Notes: a model not told the origin generated them from the letters alone. Shown: positions 24,944 through 33,795, counted from the first letter of the stretch. The stretch: 64,000 nt of DNA from Clostridium cavendishii DSM 21758 (GCF_900141845.1 NZ_FQZB01000006.1:1-64000), one strand, 5' to 3'. Made by a program: numbers and translations.

Positions 24944-25807
24944 TTACGCATGCGATAATGTTTGAAATATTAATTTGTTATTTTCTATGTTCTCTAAATC
25001 TTTTCCTAAAATAAATAATGTACAATCTTCTTCATGAAAGTCATCAACGTCATATCCAGTTCCATCATATGGAGTAAAACCAAGCGTTACTTTTTTTATC
25101 TCATTACCAAATGAATTAATAACTGCTTCTAGGTTCACTTTATGCTTAGCTACAATTTGTTTAATAAAGAGCTGCTCCTTTTTAATATCTGCAATAATAT
25201 ATGTATCCTCTTCAGGCAAATAATAAATAGAGTTACTCCATCTTGTCCAAAATGCAATTAAACCTGGATTGTTCATGGTAAACCTATCATTACTTATACT
25301 ACTTTTTACAACATCAAAAAAAGCTTCCCATTTAACCTCATCAGATATATCAACCTGTTCTATTTTCTTCACATTATCTATGCAATAAATATTTTTACTA
25401 TATTGATATTCTTTACTTTTAACAAATCCGAACTTAGGGTAAAAGCTTAATACACTATCATTTCCAAACAAATATATCCCATCTGACTTTTCTTTATATT
25501 CATCTATTATAACTTCTATAAGATAACGACTTAAGCCTTGTCCACGATAATCTTTATCTGTCATAACTGTACCAATTTGAATGTATCGTTTCTTTTCTCC
25601 ATCCATTTCAAAATCCATTAAATTGACAGATACATTAGCTACAACCTTATCCCCATCCACCAAAGAATGTGGTATGAACTTATCTCCCCAAAAACCATTA
25701 GAATACCACTTTTCAAAATTGAAGCAAAAAGTTTTTTCCGTTAATTCATTAAGACTTTTTCGCAATTTATCATTATCTTTATAATTTTTAATATAAATAT
25801 ATTTCAT
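24944..25807 (-). CDS. Two-lobed GNAT acetyltransferase
   Basis: A 287-residue cytosolic protein. The N-terminal GNAT domain (about 1-130) has TVMTDKDYRGQGLSRYLIE as acetyl-CoA site and LFGNDSVLSFYPKFGF. The C-terminal half is a second, degenerate lobe (WTRWSNSIYYLPEED and TLGFTPYDGTGYDVDDF) like that of Eis-type enhanced acetyltransferases, though shorter. I start at ATG 25807 after AGGGGG; the longer frame from 25855 lacks a ribosome site. It heads a two-gene unit with the 150-residue GNAT. Substrate unknown. Confidence 0.82.
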   Translation of the reverse strand: MKYIYIKNYKDNDKLRKSLNELTEKTFCFNFEKWYSNGFWGDKFIPHSLVDGDKVVANVSVNLMDFEMDGEKKRYIQIGTVMTDKDYRGQGLSRYLIEVIIDEYKEKSDGIYLFGNDSVLSFYPKFGFVKSKEYQYSKNIYCIDNVKKIEQVDISDEVKWEAFFDVVKSSISNDRFTMNNPGLIAFWTRWSNSIYYLPEEDTYIIADIKKEQLFIKQIVAKHKVNLEAVINSFGNEIKKVTLGFTPYDGTGYDVDDFHEEDCTLFILGKDLENIENNKLIFQTLSHA

Positions 25808-25975
25808 TCTTAGCCCCCTAAAATTATCCTTATTCATAATAAAAAATAACATCAATGCCTTTTTAAAGTAAACCTAATACTTAATTAATAAATAAAAACA
25901 AGCTTAATTATTGCTATATTTAAATATATTCATTATAACATTTATTGTAAATTTCTTAAATATAGCCATAGCAAA

Positions 25976-26008
25976 GCTACCTTCCTACAAAATCAGTAGT
26001 AAGGTAGC
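25976..26008 (-). terminator. Hairpin after the CheY-like gene
   Basis: GCTACCTT (25976-25983) pairs with AAGGTAGC (26001-26008), with a short inner stem. It lies 28 bases beyond the stop of the signalling operon; the T tract is weak on the minus strand. Confidence 0.55.
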
Positions 26009-26035
26009 CTCTTAATTTTATTTTTTGATCACTAT

Positions 26036-26398
26036 TTATTTACATTCTTCTAATACCTTTAATAGAGTTTCAGCCTCAAAAGGTTTCCTTACATAACTCT
26101 TAGCGCCTAATGCTATACATTCGTCTTTTACAGATTGATGCCCTACTGCAGATATTATAATTACAGCTGTTTCAGTATTAATCTTCATTATATCATTTAA
26201 TACACTAATACCATCCATAGTAAATTCAGACATATTTAAATCCAGTATTACAATTTCTGGACTCTGAGCTTTAAATATTTCAACAGCTTCCTCTTTAGAT
26301 GAAGCCTCAATTGTTGTATTAAATCCTCCTTTTTCAATAATCTTCTTTATAAATTTTCTCATATACGATGAATTATCAACTATCAATACCTTTTTCAT
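26036..26398 (-). CDS. Stand-alone CheY-like response regulator
   Basis: A 120-residue receiver domain with no output domain. The phospho-acceptor is Asp53 (VILDLNMS) and the conserved Lys is in YVRKPFE. The N-terminal acidic pair is Asp8-Asn9, with one acid replaced, which is tolerated in some receivers. It is the third gene of the operon with the hybrid kinase (14 bp upstream) and the HD-GYP protein, so it may take phosphate from the kinase's Hpt domain. Its output is presumably by protein contact, as in CheY. Confidence 0.88.
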   Translation of the reverse strand: MKKVLIVDNSSYMRKFIKKIIEKGGFNTTIEASSKEEAVEIFKAQSPEIVILDLNMSEFTMDGISVLNDIMKINTETAVIIISAVGHQSVKDECIALGAKSYVRKPFEAETLLKVLEECK

Positions 26399-26411
26399 AT
26401 TAAAAACTCCT

Positions 26412-29282
26412 TTATTTTATCTCATGTCGTATCTCTCCCAATAAATCTCTTATTTTTTCAAAAAGTATAGTCGATTTATCTATTTCATGTTTTAAAACCG
26501 CTTCTTCTAATTGTATTGCCAATTCATAAATAGAAACTATTCTTAAAGTTCCAGAAGAACCTTTTAACTCGTGAGTTAACGCTACTAATTTATTAAAATC
26601 ACTTCTATAAATAGCCTCACTAATATCAGAGAGTAAATTAGGTAACTGTTCTATATATTCTTCAAGTATTTCTTTCGCATCTTCTTCTTTTAATCCTGTC
26701 TCTTTGATTAAGTAATCAATATTATTTTTTATTATATTACTGTATTTTATTCCTTTATGATTCTCTTTAGTATTAGCTTCTATTAAGCTAAACATAGTAT
26801 CAAAATTAATAGGTTTGCTAATATAATTATCCATTCCAGCCTTAATACACTTTTCATAATCACCTTCCATAGCATTTGCGGTCATAGCAATAATTATAGT
26901 ATGCTTTTTCTCTCCTTCAAAATCCCTTATTTTAGATGTACATTCATATCCGTCCATTACTGGCATCTGACAATCCATTAAAATTACATCATAATCTTTT
27001 TCAGTCACCACTTTTAATGCTTCACTACCATTTACCGCCACATCACAAATCATACCATGTGATTTAAGCATACTTATAATTATTTTACGATTCATTTCAT
27101 TATCTTCAACTAATAAAATCCGTGGTTCTAATGAATTTTTAACTTCTTTAACTATATGTTTAGTTATAATTTTATTTTTTTCCTCATCTTCTTTTTTAAT
27201 TCCAAGTGTTATAGCAATACAATCAAGTAATTCATCTCTCCTTACTGGTTTACCCAAATATGCTGAAAAACCATATTCTTTTAAAGCTTTAACCTCACCC
27301 TTTTGAGTTACTGAAGTTAGAAGTATTAATTTAATATCTTTTGTAAAAGGTATTGTTTTTATTGTATTTGCAAGCTCATAACCATTCATATCAGGCATTT
27401 GATAATTTATTATTGCAACACTTATTCTATTTTTTGTATTAGCATTGGTGAGAATTGTGGTAATTGCAGTGCTAGCATCCTGTGCTTCAAACACCTTTAA
27501 CCCAATTCCTTGAATATATGAATTAATAATTCTCCTGTTGTTTTCATTCTCATCAACAATTAAAATATTCACATCATCTAACTTTAAAAACTCAAATTTC
27601 TGCTCTGTAGACCCTTTCACAATCCTTAATCTAACATCAAATTTGAATGTAGATCCTTCTCCTAATATACTTTCAACACTAATCTCTCCTCCCATCATCT
27701 TTACAAGTTCATTGGATATCGCAAGTCCAAGCCCTGTTCCTCCGTATTTTCTAGTTGTTGATGCATCTGCCTGACTAAAAGATTGAAAAATTGTATTAAT
27801 ATGCTCCCTATCAATTCCAATCCCAGTGTCCTTTACTTGGAAGCTAAGTAAAGCTATTTTCTTTTCTATTTCTAAACAATCAACTATAACCGCAATCTCT
27901 CCATGTTCAGTAAATTTCACTGCGTTACTTATAAGATTGTTTAATACTTGACTAAGTCTTGCTGGATCTCCAACAACCACTTCTGGCACCCCTTCTTTAA
28001 TCATAGTATAAAGTTCAATTCCTTTTGCTGCTGCCTTAGGGGCAAGAAGTGAAACTGCATCCTCAATAATTTTTCTCAGATTAAACTCGATATTTTCCAT
28101 AACTAGTTTTCTAGCTTCAATTTTTGAAAAATCTAAAATATCATTAATAATATGTAATAAAACTTCTGAAGCTACTTTTGCTTCCCTAATAAAATCCTCT
28201 TGTTCTAAAGAAAGATTAGTTAATTGTAGTAACTCAAGAAATCCCAATATTCCATTCATAGGTGTTCTTATTTCATGAGACATATTTGCAAGAAATTGGC
28301 TCTTTGCTATATTAGCCGTCTCTGCTTGCTCTTTTGCCTTATATAGCTCTCTCTCAGCTCGTCTTTGTTCTGTAATATCTTCTGCAGTACAAATAAGATA
28401 TTTAATATTACCATCCTTATCCTTCTGAGGTTTACTCCTAATTTTAAGTAATCTTTTTTCTCCATTGACATTTTCAACCTCAAGCTCTTTTTTTGTTAAC
28501 TCATTCTTTTCAAAGAGCTCCCAATTATTTTCTGAAAATTTATTTGCAGTTTCTATATCAAATACATCATATAAATCTTGATATTCTAAATCGCTCTTTT
28601 TCTTACCAAAAAAATTTACATGTGCTTCATTAACAGTTGCATAAGAAGTAACATTACTTAAAGCCCAAATTTGCGATTCAGAGTTATTAAGTAAAATTGC
28701 TTGACCATTAAGCGTTTCTTCATATTTTTTTTCCTTTTCAAGTCTTTCTCTTGTATATGAAAAAATCTTTGAAATATCACTTAGCACTTCAATTTGACTT
28801 TCTTGCCAATTTATATAATCTGATAAACTTTCATAGCCCATAAATCCAATTAATTTATCTGCAATCTTTAATGGAATTATAAGGAACGACTTTACCCCCT
28901 CATTTAAAAAAACTTCTGCCTCAAACAAAGCTTCATCTGGAAATCTATTTGTATCATTTATTGCAACAAACTCACTATTTTTAACCTCCCGAATAAGCCA
29001 TGGAAGAGTATACACAACTTCCTCTTCTTGCCTTTCTCTTTTTTGCTTTATATCTTTCTTATTCCATTGATATTCTATTTTCATAAAAGTAGGATCCTTA
29101 GAAAAATAATAAACATAAATTCTATCCAAAGAGAAAAATAATCCGATTTTTTCTAAAGACTTTTTAAGCTCAATCTCATAATTATTATCATCTATCACTA
29201 AAAATTTCTTAAAAATATCATTAATTAGCTTTAAACACCTACTATAGTGCTCAATATTTATGTAATCTATTTTGCTACTCAT
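26412..29282 (-). CDS. GAF/PAS hybrid histidine kinase with two receivers and Hpt
   Basis: A soluble 956-residue kinase. Domains: GAF (about 20-175), PAS (about 195-310), HisKA with His336 in SHEIRTP, HATPase (about 430-555; SNAVKFTE, DTGIGI, GTGLGLAI), receiver 1 (about 571-690), receiver 2 (about 720-835) with Asp770 in LMDCQMPVMDG, and Hpt with His904 in THELKGSSG. In receiver 1 the phospho-acceptor is Asn626 (IINYQMPDMNG), so it cannot take phosphate in the usual way. No membrane segments, so the signal is intracellular. It lies between the HD-GYP gene (15 bp) and the CheY-like gene. Confidence 0.92.
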   Translation of the reverse strand: MSSKIDYINIEHYSRCLKLINDIFKKFLVIDDNNYEIELKKSLEKIGLFFSLDRIYVYYFSKDPTFMKIEYQWNKKDIKQKRERQEEEVVYTLPWLIREVKNSEFVAINDTNRFPDEALFEAEVFLNEGVKSFLIIPLKIADKLIGFMGYESLSDYINWQESQIEVLSDISKIFSYTRERLEKEKKYEETLNGQAILLNNSESQIWALSNVTSYATVNEAHVNFFGKKKSDLEYQDLYDVFDIETANKFSENNWELFEKNELTKKELEVENVNGEKRLLKIRSKPQKDKDGNIKYLICTAEDITEQRRAERELYKAKEQAETANIAKSQFLANMSHEIRTPMNGILGFLELLQLTNLSLEQEDFIREAKVASEVLLHIINDILDFSKIEARKLVMENIEFNLRKIIEDAVSLLAPKAAAKGIELYTMIKEGVPEVVVGDPARLSQVLNNLISNAVKFTEHGEIAVIVDCLEIEKKIALLSFQVKDTGIGIDREHINTIFQSFSQADASTTRKYGGTGLGLAISNELVKMMGGEISVESILGEGSTFKFDVRLRIVKGSTEQKFEFLKLDDVNILIVDENENNRRIINSYIQGIGLKVFEAQDASTAITTILTNANTKNRISVAIINYQMPDMNGYELANTIKTIPFTKDIKLILLTSVTQKGEVKALKEYGFSAYLGKPVRRDELLDCIAITLGIKKEDEEKNKIITKHIVKEVKNSLEPRILLVEDNEMNRKIIISMLKSHGMICDVAVNGSEALKVVTEKDYDVILMDCQMPVMDGYECTSKIRDFEGEKKHTIIIAMTANAMEGDYEKCIKAGMDNYISKPINFDTMFSLIEANTKENHKGIKYSNIIKNNIDYLIKETGLKEEDAKEILEEYIEQLPNLLSDISEAIYRSDFNKLVALTHELKGSSGTLRIVSIYELAIQLEEAVLKHEIDKSTILFEKIRDLLGEIRHEIK

Positions 29283-29297
29283 AAAATCCTCCCCTTT

Positions 29298-30368
29298 TTA
29301 AAAGTCACAAGTTTTTATAATGAAAACAGTTAATTCTTTTAATAAATCTATTTCATAAGGCTCTAAAAGTACGCTTCCATCTTTACCATATACAACTTTT
29401 ACTACAGGTCTAGTTGGCATTGAATTGTTTTGCCTTACTACTATACCCTTTTGATTTGAACTTAAAATTACTGCACAGCCTGTTGGAAACGCAGCTATGT
29501 TACTCGTAAACTTTTTTACTATTTCCTGATCAAAATAAATATTGCTCATTCCTAAAAGATATTCTATAACTTCAGATACAGTTTTACTTCCATCACTATT
29601 TCTATCAGCTATCAAATTATCAAATACATCACATATAGTTACTATCTTTGCAATTTGATTTATTTCATCTCCTTTTAATTTTAAAGGATATCCACTTCCA
29701 TCACATCTTTCATGATGCATTAACGCTACTACTTTAACTGATGCACTATATATATGCTGATCCCCTAAAAAATTATATCCAACCTTCGGATGCATTAGTT
29801 CAATATATTTATCTAGTTCTTCTTTAGTCTTAAACTCTGCCAAAATTTTTTTATCATTCATAATTTTTATCTTACCTATATCATGTAATAATGCAGCTGT
29901 AGCTATCTCTTTAAGCTTTATCATACTGTAACCCATATGTGTTCCTATTATTGTTGAGAGTACACAAACATTTACTGAATGTGAATATATATTATTATCA
30001 CTTGAACTTATTTCTGCCACATTTATCAAAACATTTTTATTTACCAATATGTCCTCAATAACTGAATTTACCGAATTCATAACACTACTATTATCAGATT
30101 TTCCTTCACGACAATACTTCTGAACCATATCCTTAACAGCGTATTTACTCATTTGCCTTGTTTGATCAGAAATACTTTCTTCAATATCAACATCTTTTGA
30201 TATGCTATCATCAATATATACAGAACTGATTCCAAGTTCTTTAATTTTTTCTATATAGTAAGGTTTTAGTTTTACTCCAACATTAAGTAAAACCCTACCT
30301 AACTCATCATAAATTTGTCTTCCAAGAATTTCATCTCCCCTAAGACTTGATACATTAACAATTCTCAT
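29298..30368 (-). CDS. HD-GYP domain phosphodiesterase
   Basis: A 356-residue cytosolic protein: an N-terminal region (about 1-110) and a C-terminal HD-GYP domain. HSVNVCVLS, LLHDIGKIKIM, HPKVGYNF and MHHERCDGSGYP are all intact, so c-di-GMP hydrolysis is likely. I start at ATG 30368 after GGAGGAG; the in-frame TTG lies within that site. It heads the three-gene signalling operon. A link with the degenerate-GGDEF protein of the polysaccharide operon 20 kb away is an attractive but untested idea. Confidence 0.9.
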   Translation of the reverse strand: MRIVNVSSLRGDEILGRQIYDELGRVLLNVGVKLKPYYIEKIKELGISSVYIDDSISKDVDIEESISDQTRQMSKYAVKDMVQKYCREGKSDNSSVMNSVNSVIEDILVNKNVLINVAEISSSDNNIYSHSVNVCVLSTIIGTHMGYSMIKLKEIATAALLHDIGKIKIMNDKKILAEFKTKEELDKYIELMHPKVGYNFLGDQHIYSASVKVVALMHHERCDGSGYPLKLKGDEINQIAKIVTICDVFDNLIADRNSDGSKTVSEVIEYLLGMSNIYFDQEIVKKFTSNIAAFPTGCAVILSSNQKGIVVRQNNSMPTRPVVKVVYGKDGSVLLEPYEIDLLKELTVFIIKTCDF

Positions 30369-30383
30369 ATACTCCTCCAATTA

Positions 30384-30422
30384 AAATAAACCAACGATAC
30401 TACTAATATCATTGGCTTATTT
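30384..30422. other. Stem-loop upstream of the HD-GYP gene
   Basis: AAATAA, CCAA and GATA (30384-30399) pair in order with TATC, TTGG and TTATTT (30407-30422), with three single mismatches. It may be an mRNA leader structure or a terminator. Confidence 0.4.
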
Positions 30423-30456
30423 CTTCATATTTACTCACATTTTATTCAAATTTAGC

Positions 30457-30508
30457 AAAAACCTTATTTATGATACGGTTCTCCGTATCAGTAGTAAGTG
30501 AGGTTTTT
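30457..30508 (-). terminator. Terminator downstream of the CsoR-type gene
   Basis: AAAAACCT pairs with AGGTTTTT and GATACGG with CCGTATC around TTCT. A T tract is available on both strands. It contains one copy of the TTATGATACGG motif that also occurs twice on the far side of this operon. Confidence 0.7.
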
Positions 30509-30516
30509 TTATTATA

Positions 30517-30804
30517 TTATTTCATAAATTTATCAATCGCATTATTTAAATCAGCAAGCACCTTCTCATCACCAGTTTCTATTGCATCAACAACACAATT
30601 TTCAATATGGTCTTGTAAAATTATTTTACCAATATTATTTATTGCTGATTTTACGGCAGAAACTTGTATTAACACTTCACTACAGTCTCTACCTTCCTCA
30701 ACCATTCTTTTAACGGACTCTAAATGTCCAATTGCTCGTGACAGTCTATTTACTACAGCCTTAGTATTCTTATGTGTATGCTTATGCTCATTATTATCAT
30801 TCAT
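30517..30804 (-). CDS. CsoR/FrmR family metal-sensing repressor
   Basis: A 95-residue all-helical DUF156 repressor. The metal-site pattern is Cys41 (RDCSEVL), His66 and Cys70 (DHIENC), the C-H-C set of copper-sensing CsoR. The His-rich N-terminus (HKHTHK) could add a ligand, as in nickel-sensing relatives, so the metal is uncertain. I start at ATG 30804 after AAGGAG. It lies 32 bp downstream of the MATE gene, and a palindrome at the MATE promoter matches the operator form of this family. Autoregulation of the pair is likely. Confidence 0.88.
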   Translation of the reverse strand: MNDNNEHKHTHKNTKAVVNRLSRAIGHLESVKRMVEEGRDCSEVLIQVSAVKSAINNIGKIILQDHIENCVVDAIETGDEKVLADLNNAIDKFMK

Positions 30805-30836
30805 ATGTGTAATCTCCTTTTTACTTATTGTATTAA

Positions 30837-32165
30837 TTATATAACTATCTTCTCCCACTTTCCATTCAAGAAACGTTTTAATAAAAGAATCCCTCTAATT
30901 GTAATATCAAGGGCATAAGCCATCCATACACCTAATAATCCAAATCCTAATATAACACCAAGTAAATAGCCTATTCCTACTCTAACTCCCCAAATACCTA
31001 TTAAAGTTGCATACATAGGAAATTTAGTATCTCCAGCACCTTGCAATGCACTGGTAAATATTTGTGTGATAGCCGCAAAAGGTTGAAATAAAGCTATCAA
31101 TCTTAGGACTTTTACAACCATCTCTTGAACTTCTTTTGTCTCTGTGAAAATACTTGCAAGTTGTGGTGCAAAAATAAAAAATATAATTCCAATACTAACC
31201 ATAAGAATAGTAGTTATAACATCTGCTAGGAAAACCATTTCTTTAGATTTTTCAATATTATTCTCACCAAGAGTTATTCCAACAAGAGTTGCTGTGGCAA
31301 CACCAAATCCCATAGCAGGTATATAAGAATAACTTTCAATATTCCCAGCTACATTATGGGCTACATATGCTGATATACCGATAGATATAATCATACTATT
31401 ATAAACTAACTGACCTAACCTCATAATTAGTTTTTCAATTCCTGCTGGTATTCCTATTTTTATAATAGACTTAATAGTTTCCTTTTCAACTCTCCAATTT
31501 TTCAACTGAAGATTAACTCCATTTTTATTTCGGTTTAGTTTTACTATAAGAATTATTACATTTAGTACACGTGAAGTTGTTGTAGCTAATGCTATTCCAA
31601 TGACACCTAATCCTGCACTCATGAAAATAAAGTTTAATATTATATTTAATACATTTGCAATTCCAGTTGCTATCATTGGTGTCTTAGTATCTTTCGTAGC
31701 TCTTAGACAACTAGATAAAATTAAAGATAAGCAAAGGAACACCGATGGAACTACAACAATCATGTAGTAGGGTGTAGCATAAAGCAATACTTTCTCAGAA
31801 GCACCAGATACCATTAATATTTGTTTATAGAATATAAGATTAATTACTCCAACTATTAAACCAATAATTCCACCTAATACAAAAGATTGTTTTATAGCTG
31901 AATTTACCTTCTCAATGTCCTTTTTTCCAAAATTTCTAGCTATTACAGCACTTGTTCCTATACTGATAGCTGTAAAGAATGTAATAAATACATTAACTAT
32001 TAAATTAGTAACTCCAATTCCTGCAATTACACTATCATTAATTTTACCTGCAAAATAAGTATCAACAGTTCCTAATAAAGTTTGGAGAATGTTTTCAATT
32101 ATAACAGGTATAGCCAACATACAAATAGTAGAAATATTATCTTTATTTTTTTTAAAAAACTTCAT
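30837..32165 (-). CDS. MATE family efflux transporter
   Basis: A 442-residue inner-membrane antiporter with about twelve hydrophobic helices in two related halves. MATE hallmarks include the early TLLGTVDTYFAGKINDSVIA and the later LGQLVYNSMIISIG. It would expel drugs or metabolites using Na+ or H+. I start at ATG 32165 after TTGGAGGGG. It leads a two-gene operon with a CsoR-type repressor, an unusual partner that hints at a metal-related or electrophile-related substrate. Confidence 0.9.
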   Translation of the reverse strand: MKFFKKNKDNISTICMLAIPVIIENILQTLLGTVDTYFAGKINDSVIAGIGVTNLIVNVFITFFTAISIGTSAVIARNFGKKDIEKVNSAIKQSFVLGGIIGLIVGVINLIFYKQILMVSGASEKVLLYATPYYMIVVVPSVFLCLSLILSSCLRATKDTKTPMIATGIANVLNIILNFIFMSAGLGVIGIALATTTSRVLNVIILIVKLNRNKNGVNLQLKNWRVEKETIKSIIKIGIPAGIEKLIMRLGQLVYNSMIISIGISAYVAHNVAGNIESYSYIPAMGFGVATATLVGITLGENNIEKSKEMVFLADVITTILMVSIGIIFFIFAPQLASIFTETKEVQEMVVKVLRLIALFQPFAAITQIFTSALQGAGDTKFPMYATLIGIWGVRVGIGYLLGVILGFGLLGVWMAYALDITIRGILLLKRFLNGKWEKIVI

Positions 32166-32179
32166 TAATAGCCCCTCCA

Positions 32180-32200
32180 ATATCCCCCTATAGGGGATAT
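32180..32200. promoter_or_regulatory. CsoR-type operator upstream of the MATE gene
   Basis: Perfect 8-bp arms ATATCCCC and GGGGATAT around CTATA. A/T-flanked C4-G4 palindromes are the known operator form of the CsoR/InrS/FrmR family. It sits on the transcription start, just downstream of the -10. Confidence 0.8.
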
Positions 32201-32204
32201 CAAA

Positions 32205-32233
32205 AGTATAGCACTCCACAAAAACTTCTTCAA
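32205..32233 (-). promoter_or_regulatory. Promoter of the MATE-csoR operon
   Basis: Minus strand -35 TTGAAG (32228-32233), 17-base spacer, -10 TATACT (32205-32210) with an upstream TG that makes it extended. The start point falls in the operator. Confidence 0.7.
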
Positions 32234-32342
32234 TAACATATAAACTTTTTTATTAATTATTATTAAAACTATATAGCAATATTTAAATTCAATACATTTT
32301 AATATTTTTGTAAATATTGTATATAAAAGATATTTTATCTTA

Positions 32343-32437
32343 TTACTTATGATACGGTATTTTTACTTTAAAAAACAGCCTTAGGCAAGTGATATCACTG
32401 CCTAAGGGTATAAACCGCACTTACTTATGGTACGGTT
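32343..32437 (+). repeat. Two direct copies of a TTACTTATGRTACGGT motif
   Basis: TTACTTATGATACGGTA (32343-32359) and TTACTTATGGTACGGTT (32421-32437) flank the terminator of the NIF3-like gene. A third copy, TTATTTATGATACGGTT, is at 30464-30480 beyond the other end of the MATE-csoR operon. Confidence 0.6.
32379..32407 (-). terminator. Terminator of the NIF3-domain gene
   Basis: CCTTAGGCA pairs with TGCCTAAGG, with an inner GTGATATCAC palindrome, followed on the minus strand by CTGTTTTTT. Confidence 0.85.
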
Positions 32438-32467
32438 CAATATTCATAATCCTAATACGTTAATTTT

Positions 32468-32800
32468 TTATTCAAACAATTCATTTACAATTGGAATAAT
32501 ATTAATTACCGGTTCTTCATAAGGATGTATTTCTCTAATAACCTTAATTGCAATCTTCGCATATTCTCTTTTACATCTTAATTCAATCTTACATTCCTCA
32601 GCTTCGCATACTTTTCCCACTTCTCCCTCAAAAGGATTAGCTCCTTCTAATGGTCTCCAATATCCTTTTAACTTTGTTATTGACATAACATTATCATAAT
32701 TCCCAACTGTGCAAGCATTTACCTCATTAAGACCATTTCTTAATTTTATTACATATTCCTCCGGAATATATATTTCTATTTTTACATCTTTAAACTCCAT
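32468..32800 (-). CDS. Stand-alone NIF3/YqfO-like domain protein
   Basis: A 110-residue cytosolic protein resembling the CutA-like insert domain of YqfO/NIF3 proteins. It has VKIEIYIPEEYVIKLRNGLNEVNACTVGNYD-type strands, the acidic FEGEVGKVCEAEE stretch, and the closing IHPYEEPVINIIPI. Such free-standing domains are common in clostridia and their role is unclear; metal or small-ligand binding is possible. Start and ribosome site are clear (AAAAAGGAGGGTGCATT region upstream). Monocistronic with its own terminator. Confidence 0.75.
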   Translation of the reverse strand: MEFKDVKIEIYIPEEYVIKLRNGLNEVNACTVGNYDNVMSITKLKGYWRPLEGANPFEGEVGKVCEAEECKIELRCKREYAKIAIKVIREIHPYEEPVINIIPIVNELFE

Positions 32801-32860
32801 AATGCACCCTCCTTTTTCTTCTAAAAATCTCTAGAAGTGGCTCTACAGGCATAACTATTT

Positions 32861-32892
32861 AAATAGTTAAATAGTTATATAGTTATATAATT
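32861..32892. repeat. Short tandem repeat of an 8-base unit
   Basis: Four consecutive octamers: AAATAGTT, AAATAGTT, ATATAGTT and ATATAATT. It lies in the gap upstream of the NIF3-like gene and could vary in copy number. Confidence 0.55.
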
Positions 32893-32987
32893 ACAAAAAA
32901 ACTCCTACTTTCATACGTTCCATTAAGCAATTTTGAGATTTTTATATTGACTTATAATTAAATATCTATGCTTTATCCTTATAAAAC

Positions 32988-33617
32988 TCACTTCATCTTA
33001 CAGTAATATACTACTGTTTCATAATTAAAAATAACCGTTCCATTATTATTATACTTTTCAAATATTAACTCAAGCTCAGAGATCATTAAAACAAAATCAT
33101 CATCGTCTTCATTTGGTAAATACGAATAAGATGCTAACTCTCCTTTTAATCTTTCTAAATTATACTCTATAGGATTTTGAAATCTTTCTTCATGAATTGT
33201 TTTTAAAACAAAAAACTCATGTGAATCCGTGTTAAGTGGCTTATTAAATTCACTCTCTGAATATTTTTTTACTAATTCCATATATTCATTCATAAATTGG
33301 CTATTGTTTTTTCTTCTGTTGCTAAATATCACTACAAATCCATTAGGCTTTAATATTCTTAAAAATTCTTTTTTTGTAGCTTCTGGTTCAAACCAATGAA
33401 ACGCTTGTCCTGCTGTGATTATATCTATTGATTTTGCCTCCAATGTTGTAGCTTCTGAAGCTGCCTCTACTGAATGGAAATTTGTATAATTTATTAGATA
33501 TTTTTCTGAATCATTTAAATACTCTATTATTTCCTTTGGATACGTCGGTCTATATTTTGTGTAATTATCTGCACGCTTGCTAAATCTATTCTTAGGATTA
33601 AGTTCTTCTAAATTCAT
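32988..33617 (-). CDS. Class I methyltransferase-like protein lacking SAM motif I
   Basis: A 209-residue protein related to Methyltransf_11 enzymes. FSKRADNYTKYRPTYPKEII opens as expected, and SIDIITAGQAFHWFEP with EFLRILKPNGFVVIFSN matches motifs IV-VI. Between residues 34 and 38 the chain jumps from EIIEYLN straight to SEKYLINYTNFHS. This omits the 40-50 residues that normally carry the DxGxGxG SAM-binding loop. The frame is otherwise intact with a good ribosome site (GGAGGG). It is probably an in-frame deletion product and inactive as a methyltransferase. Start at ATG 33617. Confidence 0.75.
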   Translation of the reverse strand: MNLEELNPKNRFSKRADNYTKYRPTYPKEIIEYLNDSEKYLINYTNFHSVEAASEATTLEAKSIDIITAGQAFHWFEPEATKKEFLRILKPNGFVVIFSNRRKNNSQFMNEYMELVKKYSESEFNKPLNTDSHEFFVLKTIHEERFQNPIEYNLERLKGELASYSYLPNEDDDDFVLMISELELIFEKYNNNGTVIFNYETVVYYCKMK

Positions 33618-33795
33618 AATACCCTCCAAATTAAAATATACTTATTTTAGTCTTTGCTAAATTAAATAGTTCTTAACCTTGAAGATTCTTGGCTTGACGT
33701 TACATATTTTCTAAGACAAAATCATAAATCTCACCAAAGAATTACTCTACTCAAGCACTTTTCATGGTGTATTTGTATGAAAATGAATTTTTATA

